Below are positions 1-5,032 of a DNA stretch of 5,032 nucleotides, piece after piece. How positions within the stretch are numbered: the first letter of the stretch is position 1; each line of letters begins with the position of its first letter. The stretch spans positions 188,283 through 193,314 of the forward strand of contig DHNG01000029.1 of NCBI GenBank assembly GCA_002409405.1, written 5' to 3'. The DNA comes from Flavobacteriales bacterium UBA5422. Lineage in GTDB: Bacteria; Bacteroidota; Bacteroidia; Flavobacteriales_D; Crocinitomicaceae. A program made the translations under genes and the position numbers. Under the pieces are notes generated by a model. The model made no database searches. It worked only from the letters and a program-made list of their open reading frames with translations, and was not told where the DNA came from.

Positions 1-2129
1 TGAGTAGTGTTGTGTATGGCGATGAAATATGGGTAGCTGCAGGGCATTATAAACCTACGACATCAACCACGAGAACGACATCATTTGTTTTAAAGGACGG
101 GGTAAATATGTACGGTGGTTTTGCAGGAAACGAAACCAGCATTACGGAGCGTAACATCACTGCTAATCCAACAGTATTAAACGGCGATATCGGCCAGGCA
201 GGGGAAGTTTCTGATAATTCTTACAATGTCATCAGAGGAAGTAACATCACCTCGGATATTGAATTAGACGGGTTTCGGATCATAAATGGAAATTGCAATG
301 GTTCAAGTCAAACAGGAGGAGGGCTGCGTTATCTGACTTCCTTGAGCGGACATTTACTCATTAAGAACTGTTATTTTTATTCCAACAGGGCATCTAGTTA
401 TGGTGGTGCTGTTTATATCAGTAGTTCGAATGTAACAATTGAAAACTGTGAATTTGGCAGCAACCAATGTAGTGGTGGTCGCGGTGGAGCAATCTATACG
501 TTCAATAACAACGACGGGTATTCTAATTTAGTTATAAGAGGTAGCAAATTTGTTGGAAATGTAGCCTATAGTGGTGCTGTTCACGACAATTCTGCTCCCT
601 ATGCATCTATTCTCATCGACAGGTGTATGTTTACCAATAATTCGAGTGATAACGGTATTTTACAAATCGATGAATTTAACAACGCCAAAATTCTGAATTC
701 ATACCTGATTGGAAATAAGGTGAACACATTCAGCCCGACGTTTATATCCATTGGACAACTCAATGGTAGTAGTACGGCAAAAACGTTTGAAATGGTCAAT
801 TGTACAATTGCACACAATTACGATGTGTATACAAACACCATTCAGACCGAAATGATTAAGCTGCACAAGTCACATCATCAGGTGAGAAACTGCATTATTT
901 ATGGGAATACACCATCAGCTGCAGGCAGACAAATGAAGTTAGGAAATGTTGTTTCCGATTGTTTGATTGAAAACGGATATACAAACGGGATTAACATCCT
1001 GAATCAAAATCCGCAATTCGTCAATCCTAATGGATCGGCAACGTCCAATTTTAACGCCAGTTCATTTGATTATTCATTGTCTGCAACCTCCCCTTGCATC
1101 AATGCGGGAAATAATAATTTTGTGAATGCGACACATAACCTGGACTTAAACAAGCAAACAAGAATACAAGGTTGTGTTGTAGATCTCGGATGTTATGAGA
1201 CGGATAAAATGCACACATTTACTGCGACAGATGAAATCATTGCCTGCGAAACGTACACGTGGATTGATGATGTTACCTATACGGAAAATAACACCACAGC
1301 TACATTTACACTGCAAAGTGCACTCGGATGCGATTCTGTTGTGACCTTAAATTTGACAATCGGACATCCGACCACAGCTACGGATGTTCGGACAATTTGT
1401 GAAGGAAGTAGCTTGCAATGGATCGACGGAAATACATATACTGCTGAAAATAATTCCGCTACACACACATTGACAACTCCCGCGGGTTGTGATAGTATTG
1501 TTACGTTAAACCTCACTGTTCTACCCCATGCGACAGGGACAGATGTTCGAACAGCTTGCGGATCGTTTACCTGGATAAACGGACAGACATATACGCAAAG
1601 TAATACCACTGCAACATATGCATTAACGAGTTCAAACGGTTGTGACAGCATTGTTCATTTATCACTCACGATTAATCCTTTGCCAGTACCGGTTGTTTCT
1701 CAAAGCGGAGGTACACTTTCTACCCAACCATTTTCAAGTTATCAATGGAGACGAAACGGAAACCCTGTCCCTGGTGAGACCTTACAAGCGTACACACCGA
1801 CACAATCAGGGAACTATTCTGTAACAGTTACAAATGCAAATGGCTGCACAGGAACATCAGCAAGCCAGAATGTAACGGTAAGTAATGTTGGTATCAAAGA
1901 GAATGAGAAACAGTTTGTTGCATTGTTTCCGAATCCTGCAAATAATTATGTAACTATTTCCGGAGCGCCGTTGGGTGCAATGGCTTCTGTTGCAGATTTA
2001 ACAGGGAAAACGGTGTTGGAAACGCGTATTTTGACGGCTGAAACTACTATCAACACAGAAAAATTGTCAAATGGTGTTTATTTTATAACCATTGGCAGCG
2101 TGGTTACAAAATTACAGATCGCACATTAA
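1..2129 (+). CDS. Secreted right-handed beta-helix protein with tandem repeats and T9SS type A sorting domain (5' partial)
   Basis: The frame is open to the left edge (first whole codon at 3), so the GTG at 12 is probably internal; the signal peptide and N-terminus are missing. Residues are counted from codon 12. Residues 3-76 (GDEIWVAAGHYKPT, then SFVLKDGVNMYGGFAGNET) match the usual opening of Bacteroidota beta-helix proteins. Seven helix rungs of the form 'vxIxNCxFxxN' begin near 115, 141, 173, 200, 225, 259 and 289. SPCINAG (360-366) and VDLGCYE (390-396) resemble the end of choice-of-anchor Q-type domains. Three cysteine-paired repeats follow (401-556), then an Ig/PKD-like domain (557-627; YQWRRNG, GNYSVTVT, C612). 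The last 78 residues (628-705) are a T9SS type A sorting domain: FPNP at 639-642, DLTGK, LSNGVYFI. From family knowledge, the protein should be exported by Sec, passed through T9SS, and attached to the surface or released. Ligand and role are unknown; adhesion or glycan binding is only a guess. There is no catalytic motif I recognise. Confidence 0.9.
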   Translation, partial: SSVVYGDEIWVAAGHYKPTTSTTRTTSFVLKDGVNMYGGFAGNETSITERNITANPTVLNGDIGQAGEVSDNSYNVIRGSNITSDIELDGFRIINGNCNGSSQTGGGLRYLTSLSGHLLIKNCYFYSNRASSYGGAVYISSSNVTIENCEFGSNQCSGGRGGAIYTFNNNDGYSNLVIRGSKFVGNVAYSGAVHDNSAPYASILIDRCMFTNNSSDNGILQIDEFNNAKILNSYLIGNKVNTFSPTFISIGQLNGSSTAKTFEMVNCTIAHNYDVYTNTIQTEMIKLHKSHHQVRNCIIYGNTPSAAGRQMKLGNVVSDCLIENGYTNGINILNQNPQFVNPNGSATSNFNASSFDYSLSATSPCINAGNNNFVNATHNLDLNKQTRIQGCVVDLGCYETDKMHTFTATDEIIACETYTWIDDVTYTENNTTATFTLQSALGCDSVVTLNLTIGHPTTATDVRTICEGSSLQWIDGNTYTAENNSATHTLTTPAGCDSIVTLNLTVLPHATGTDVRTACGSFTWINGQTYTQSNTTATYALTSSNGCDSIVHLSLTINPLPVPVVSQSGGTLSTQPFSSYQWRRNGNPVPGETLQAYTPTQSGNYSVTVTNANGCTGTSASQNVTVSNVGIKENEKQFVALFPNPANNYVTISGAPLGAMASVADLTGKTVLETRILTAETTINTEKLSNGVYFITIGSVVTKLQIAH
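1212..1679 (+). repeat. Three tandem ~51-54-residue protein modules with paired cysteines
   Basis: Three consecutive copies lie within the beta-helix gene: 1212-1364 (residues 401-451), 1365-1526 (452-505) and 1527-1679 (506-556). The shared pattern is H-x-x-x-x-TD-x(4)-C-x(4-6)-W-I-(D/N)-x-x-TYT-x-x-N-(T/S)-A-T-x-x-L-x(4)-GCDS-(I/V)-V-x-L-x-LT. Each copy has two cysteines 28-30 residues apart (412/440, 463/493, 516/544), which could form a disulfide outside the cell. Copies 2 and 3 share TDVRT near their start. The DNA has drifted at synonymous sites: GCDS is spelled differently in each copy. The duplications are therefore not recent. Such modules are common as spacers between the functional part and the sorting domain in flavobacterial surface proteins (family knowledge). 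Confidence 0.9.
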
Positions 2130-2140
2130 TGGGATGTTTT

Positions 2141-4045
2141 TTACTTCATCCATTTTTCGTACCACATCTGAAACATCAGCAAGTACCAGATTTTTACGTC
2201 AAATTCCTTTTTTCCTCCCAGAAATCCGGATTTTAGTTTCGATACATAGTCCCAGTTGAAAATTCCTTGCTCACGAATGCGTTGTTCGTGGATATAGTCT
2301 TCCACAACAGGTCGTAACTCAGTTGTCAGCCAATTCGCAATTGGAATGGCAAATCCCATTTTCGGGCGATTTAGTAACCGTTCCGGAATGTATTGATGAG
2401 CTATTTCACGCAGGATGTATTTTTTTATTCCGTTGTGGTATTTGTAATCATCCGGCAGTTGTGCTGCCCATTCAATCACCCGGTGATCCAGTAACGGTTC
2501 TCTTCCTTCCAGACTCACAGACATTGTTGCCCGATCTACCTTCTGAAGGATGTCATCCGGGAGATACGTTTGGTAATCAATGGCCATCATGTAGGCAAGC
2601 GGAGAATGAGTTTCCATACTTAATTCTTTACTTTTGTAGGCGTTCGAAGCAAGTTGAATCTGTGGTGCAAATAATTGATCAATCTGGTTGTCTGTGAATT
2701 GCTGACTCAGACTCAACATAATTTGTTCTGGTGAAGGATTCTTTAGAATTCCTTTCAGCTTTTCGTACCGATTGTGGAAATTGTATTTATTTTTCAACAC
2801 AGGAATCGATTCCGACGGAATAACATGCATCATTCCCGCGGCTGCTTTTCGTGCAAAAGAGGGAATTGCATTGATTTTTTTCCCGTACCGCATCAGGTAA
2901 TCATAGCGATTATAACCGGCAAATACTTCGTCGCCACCATCTGCACTCAGGGCAACTGTCACATCTTTTCGTGCAATTTTACTCACCAAATGTGTCGGAA
3001 TAGCACTGCTGTCCGCAAAAGGTTCATCATAGAAAAACGGAAGCTGTGAAATAACTTCCAGCGCTTCTTTTTCCGTACATGTGTATGTGGTATGCTCTGT
3101 CCCCAGGTGTTTGGCAATATCTTCTGCATAAGGAGCTTCGTTCAGCCCAATGTCCGGTACGCCGATCGTATAGGTTTTTAATTGTTGCGAACGCTCTTTT
3201 TGGAGTAAAGCTGTAACGGTTGTACTGTCATATCCTCCGCTGAGAAAAATCCCGACAGGTACATCGGCAATCATCCGGTAATTACATGCCGATTGAATGA
3301 GTTGCTCGGTTTCTTTTTTCGCTTCATCAAATGAAAGTGTCAGTTTCGGTTTGTTGTAAGCGTCATATACGTTCCAGTATCTGGAAACAGAAAGTGTTTG
3401 GTGTGATAAATCCAGGACGGCATAATGTCCGGGAAGTAACTTATTGCAGTGTTCAAAAATACTTTCATCTCCGGGAACATTCCCATATTGCATAAAAGCA
3501 GCAACCGCGTTCAGATTAATTTTTTTCTGAAACTGCGGATGTCTGTGGAAGGCTTTTAATTCCGACGCAAAAAGAAACAGTCCGTCTGCGAAATAATAAT
3601 GCAACGGTTTAATTCCCGTACGATCCCGTGCGATGAATACTTGATTTGTTGTGGGGTTGTAAATGACAAATGCAAACATCCCGATAAACCGATGCAGACA
3701 GTCGGTCCCCCATTGCTGAAATGCATGTAAAATAACTTCCGTATCCGATTCACTGGTAAATGAATGTCCTAATGCTGCCAGATCGTTTTTGATTTCCTGA
3801 AAATTGTAAATCTCACCATTAAAGGTAATCCATAGCTTTTGAAACGGCATGGGTTGTTTCCCGTGATCGGTAAGGTCAATAATCGCCAATCGTCGATGTC
3901 CCAGCCCGATTTGTGCCTGTTCTGTCGCAAACCATTCATATCCCGCTCCGTCCGGACCTCTGTGGTAGAGCGTATCAGTCATCGCCTGTAACACTTCTGA
4001 AGACGAACGTTGTTGAAAATCAATAAATCCAGCTATTCCACACAT
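2141..4045 (-). CDS. asnB: Asparagine synthase (glutamine-hydrolysing), class II
   Basis: Complete 634-residue cytoplasmic enzyme that makes asparagine from aspartate, glutamine and ATP, releasing glutamate, AMP and PPi. The start is fixed by MCGIAGF: after Met removal Cys2 is the N-terminal nucleophile of the class II glutaminase. The glutaminase domain (about 1-200) shows RGPDG (29-33), GHRRLAIIDL (49-58), NGEIYNF (76-82), SESDTEV (98-104) and RDRTGIKPL (140-148). The synthase domain (about 240-580) shows the ATP pyrophosphatase loop SGGYDST (269-275), LSADGGDEVFAGY (366-378), YLPDDILQKVDRATM (494-508), EGREPLLDHR (513-522) and RPKMGFAIPI (560-569). It is longer than E. coli AsnB (554) and closer to the long Bacillus/polysaccharide-cluster type; those relatives may amidate other substrates, but nothing nearby suggests that here. 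Tyr272 stands where Leu or Ile is common. It lies 80 bases downstream of csaA and converges on the beta-helix gene with an 11-base gap. It may have its own promoter at 4051-4058. Confidence 0.95.
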   Translation of the reverse strand: MCGIAGFIDFQQRSSSEVLQAMTDTLYHRGPDGAGYEWFATEQAQIGLGHRRLAIIDLTDHGKQPMPFQKLWITFNGEIYNFQEIKNDLAALGHSFTSESDTEVILHAFQQWGTDCLHRFIGMFAFVIYNPTTNQVFIARDRTGIKPLHYYFADGLFLFASELKAFHRHPQFQKKINLNAVAAFMQYGNVPGDESIFEHCNKLLPGHYAVLDLSHQTLSVSRYWNVYDAYNKPKLTLSFDEAKKETEQLIQSACNYRMIADVPVGIFLSGGYDSTTVTALLQKERSQQLKTYTIGVPDIGLNEAPYAEDIAKHLGTEHTTYTCTEKEALEVISQLPFFYDEPFADSSAIPTHLVSKIARKDVTVALSADGGDEVFAGYNRYDYLMRYGKKINAIPSFARKAAAGMMHVIPSESIPVLKNKYNFHNRYEKLKGILKNPSPEQIMLSLSQQFTDNQIDQLFAPQIQLASNAYKSKELSMETHSPLAYMMAIDYQTYLPDDILQKVDRATMSVSLEGREPLLDHRVIEWAAQLPDDYKYHNGIKKYILREIAHQYIPERLLNRPKMGFAIPIANWLTTELRPVVEDYIHEQRIREQGIFNWDYVSKLKSGFLGGKKEFDVKIWYLLMFQMWYEKWMK

Positions 4046-4125
4046 AGGGGCAAAGATAATAATCGAACAGCAGCTTCTGTTGTCCGAACCGTTAAATCAA
4101 TGATAAATTCTCCTTCTTCCTGCAA
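4046..4125 (-). other. csaA-asnB intergenic gap, open in the csaA frame beyond its TGA
   Basis: The 80 bases between the csaA stop and the asnB start contain no GC-rich hairpin with a T-run, so co-transcription is possible. Read in the csaA frame, the strand stays open for 29 codons after the TGA, running into the first bases of asnB and stopping at 4033-4035 (TAG). The predicted tail (LQEEGEFIIDLTVRTTEAAV and on) looks protein-like. A purine-rich Shine-Dalgarno-like stretch (AGGAAGAAGGAG on the minus strand, about 4109-4120) lies just after the csaA stop. No ATG, GTG or TTG sits at a suitable distance from it; only an ATT does. I do not call a gene here. Confidence 0.3.
4051..4058 (-). promoter_or_regulatory. 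Candidate -7 promoter element of asnB (TATCTTTG)
   Basis: The minus strand reads TATCTTTG, a perfect match to the Bacteroidota -7 consensus TAnnTTTG. It ends 5 bases before the asnB ATG (CCCCT then ATG). If used, transcription would start at or next to the A of the start codon, giving a leaderless mRNA. No TTG is seen 17-23 bases upstream, so the -33 element is missing or degenerate. A chance match in an AT-rich gap cannot be excluded. Confidence 0.35.
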
Positions 4126-4470
4126 TCATCCGATTCTCAAACCATTTTCTACTGGTTTGTCTGTTGTCAGTAATGTGACGTCTTTTCCGTCAACGGCACC
4201 GAGGAGTAAACATTCGCTTTGTATGTTCGCAATTTGCTTGGGTGGAAAATTGATGACAGCCGTTACCTGTTTCCCTACCAGTTCTTCCGGCTGGTATAAC
4301 CTGGTGACCTGTGCAGATGTCTTCCGGGTTCCTGACGCGCCGAAATCAATGACAAGTTTGTAAGCGGGGTTACGTGCTTCTTCAAACACTTCCGCACGGA
4401 TGATTGTCCCCACCCGAATTTCTACCTTTTCAAAATCACCCCAGGTGATGTATTCCTTGTTTTGATCCAT
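4126..4470 (-). CDS. csaA: CsaA family protein: tRNA-binding-fold (OB-fold) chaperone
   Basis: Complete 114-residue protein, close to the 110 residues of Bacillus subtilis CsaA. It is a single EMAP-II/tRNA-binding-type OB-fold domain with no signal peptide or membrane segment. Diagnostic stretches are FEKVEIRVGTI (13-23), NPAYKLVIDFG (34-44), KTSAQVTRLY (50-59), NFPPKQIANIQSE (74-86) and the C-terminal PVENGLRIG (106-114). From the family, CsaA acts as a dimer in the cytoplasm; the B. subtilis protein has chaperone activity and has been linked to SecA and preproteins, while related domains bind tRNA. The physiological role in Bacteroidota is not evident from the sequence. The ATG at 4468-4470 gives the expected N-terminus. 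Upstream is a probable promoter at 4514-4521 and the divergent fumC; asnB follows on the same strand after 80 bases. The stop is TGA. Confidence 0.93.
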   Translation of the reverse strand: MDQNKEYITWGDFEKVEIRVGTIIRAEVFEEARNPAYKLVIDFGASGTRKTSAQVTRLYQPEELVGKQVTAVINFPPKQIANIQSECLLLGAVDGKDVTLLTTDKPVENGLRIG

Positions 4471-4513
4471 TTCTGATGACTTATAACTGTTCTGTTTGTC
4501 TGCAACAGCTATT

Positions 4514-4521
4514 CAAAAATA
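4514..4521 (-). promoter_or_regulatory. Candidate -7 promoter element of csaA (TATTTTTG)
   Basis: The minus strand reads TATTTTTG, matching the Bacteroidota consensus TAnnTTTG at all fixed positions. It lies 43 bases upstream of the csaA ATG, leaving a 5' leader of roughly 35-40 bases. The expected TTG of the -33 box is not present 17-23 bases upstream on that strand. The orientation and intergenic position fit a csaA (and possibly asnB) promoter. Confidence 0.45.
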
Positions 4522-4535
4522 CATAAAGTCATTAT

Positions 4536-4582
4536 AATTGGACGGTGAACCGGAGTTACTTTTCATTTACAGGGATCCAATT
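4536..4582. repeat. Inverted repeat between csaA and fumC (AATTGGA / TCCAATT)
   Basis: Perfect 7-base arms at 4536-4542 and 4576-4582 are separated by 33 bases. The repeat lies in the divergent intergenic region, overlapping where the csaA -33 region would be and about 50 bases upstream of the fumC -7 candidate. It could be a pair of half-sites for a regulator, or chance. There is no T-run next to it that would make it a terminator. Confidence 0.3.
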
Positions 4583-4629
4583 CTCATTGATTCTGAAAAA
4601 TAATCGGAAGGTCATTTTTAAAAAATAGC

Positions 4630-4637
4630 TATATTCG
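4630..4637 (+). promoter_or_regulatory. Weak candidate -7 promoter element of fumC (TATATTCG)
   Basis: TATATTCG matches TAnnTTTG at five of six fixed positions (C in place of the second-last T). It ends 30 bases before the fumC ATG, a sensible distance. No TTG lies 17-23 bases upstream. The leader that follows is A-rich (4644-4666) and lacks a Shine-Dalgarno sequence, as is usual in this phylum. Confidence 0.35.
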
Positions 4638-4667
4638 CACACGACAAAAACACCAAAAAAATAGAAT

Positions 4668-5032
4668 ATGAGTACTTACAGAACAGAGAAGGACACGATC
4701 GGAGAAGTTCAGGTGCCGGCAGATAAATACTGGGGAGCACAAACGGAACGTTCCAGAAACAATTTTAAAATCGGAGAAGAAGGCTCCATGCCGAAAGAAA
4801 TTATTGAGGCATTTGCATATTTGAAAAAAGCGGCAGCTCATGCGAATCATGAATTGGGTGTGTTGGCTGTAGAGAAAAGAGATGCGATTTCACAAGTGTG
4901 TGATGAAATTCTGGACGGAAAATTAGACAATGAATTTCCATTGGTGATCTGGCAGACAGGTTCCGGTACACAAAGTAATATGAACGTGAACGAGGTGGTT
5001 GCACATCGTGCGCATGTTTTAGCTGGAAAAGT
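4668..5032 (+). CDS. fumC: Class II fumarate hydratase (fumarase C), 3' partial
   Basis: The first 121 codons of a gene that runs off the right edge; family members are about 460-470 residues, so roughly a quarter is present. Fumarase C interconverts fumarate and L-malate in the TCA cycle as an iron-independent cytoplasmic homotetramer. The N-terminus YRTEKDTIGEVQVPADKYWG (4-23) followed by AQTERS (24-29) aligns with E. coli FumC from its first residues and supports the ATG at 4668. The substrate-binding signature TGSGTQSNMN (97-106) is intact and preceded by FPLVIWQ, which favours fumarase over the related aspartase and argininosuccinate lyase. The catalytic serine loop (GSSxMPxKxN) lies beyond the window. 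Residue 113 is His in NEVVAHRA, where Asn is common. The gene is divergent from csaA; the leader is A-rich with no clear Shine-Dalgarno sequence. Confidence 0.95.
   Translation, partial: MSTYRTEKDTIGEVQVPADKYWGAQTERSRNNFKIGEEGSMPKEIIEAFAYLKKAAAHANHELGVLAVEKRDAISQVCDEILDGKLDNEFPLVIWQTGSGTQSNMNVNEVVAHRAHVLAGK

Noticed and set aside
12..14. GTG at 12 as the true start of the beta-helix gene
   Set aside because: The frame is open further left and reads into GDEIWVAAG, which in this family lies inside the protein after a signal peptide; there is no signal peptide after the GTG.
1277..1651. 124-codon minus-strand open frame opposite the repeat modules
   Set aside because: It mirrors the strongly coding plus frame with its repeated modules, and its product shows no domain; a shadow of the real gene.
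2132..2157. GGATG...CATCC inverted repeat followed by ATTTTT, as a terminator for the beta-helix gene
   Set aside because: The stem is only 5 bases with a 10-base loop and lies mostly inside the asnB 3' end; too weak to call.
2323..2697. 124-codon plus-strand open frame inside asnB
   Set aside because: It lies fully within the conserved synthase domain of asnB on the other strand and has no recognisable features.
4010..4363. 117-codon plus-strand open frame across the asnB start and csaA
   Set aside because: It is antisense to two well-supported genes, and its product has low-complexity Ser/Thr/Pro composition typical of antisense reading.
4482..4510. CTGTT/AACAG short inverted repeats in the csaA leader as an RNA regulator
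   Set aside because: The stems are five bases and several alternative pairings exist; no known riboswitch or leader motif is recognisable.
4629..5004. Two minus-strand open frames opposite fumC
   Set aside because: Both are antisense to a clearly recognised fumarase sequence and have no family resemblance.

Overview
The window looks like ordinary chromosomal DNA from a member of the Bacteroidota, most likely Flavobacteriales (possibly near Crocinitomicaceae/Fluviicola, inferred only from the style of the repeats). The pointers are: a surface protein ending in a type IX secretion system (T9SS) type A sorting domain, a secretion system confined to this phylum; two intergenic matches to the Bacteroidota -7 promoter element TAnnTTTG; A-rich or Shine-Dalgarno-poor leaders before the start codons; and a moderately AT-rich base composition.

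Layout from left to right. (1) The 3' part of a large plus-strand gene, cut by the left edge and ending at 2129, encodes a secreted right-handed beta-helix protein. It has a 'SPCINAG...VDLGCYE' helix end, three tandem modules of about 50 residues with paired cysteines, an Ig/PKD-like domain and a C-terminal T9SS sorting domain. (2) Only 11 bases later, convergent on the minus strand, is a complete class II (glutamine-hydrolysing) asparagine synthase, 4045 down to 2141. (3) Upstream of it on the same strand, after an 80-base gap, is csaA (4470 down to 4126), a one-domain tRNA-binding-fold protein of the CsaA chaperone family. (4) A 197-base divergent intergenic region (4471-4667) carries a probable csaA promoter, a weaker fumC promoter candidate and an inverted repeat. 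(5) From 4668 to the right edge is the 5' part of fumC, class II fumarate hydratase, on the plus strand.

The genes do not form an obvious pathway. asnB (aspartate to asparagine) and fumC (TCA cycle) both touch the aspartate/fumarate/malate area of metabolism, but they are divergent and separately transcribed. csaA and asnB could share a transcript because I see no terminator between them. asnB also has a perfect TAnnTTTG element of its own, placed so close to its ATG that a leaderless mRNA is possible. I found no mobile element, CRISPR array, tRNA or rRNA, and nothing that amounts to a new biological system. The points most worth a second look are the leaderless-promoter arrangement of asnB and the open, coding-like stretch between csaA and asnB.
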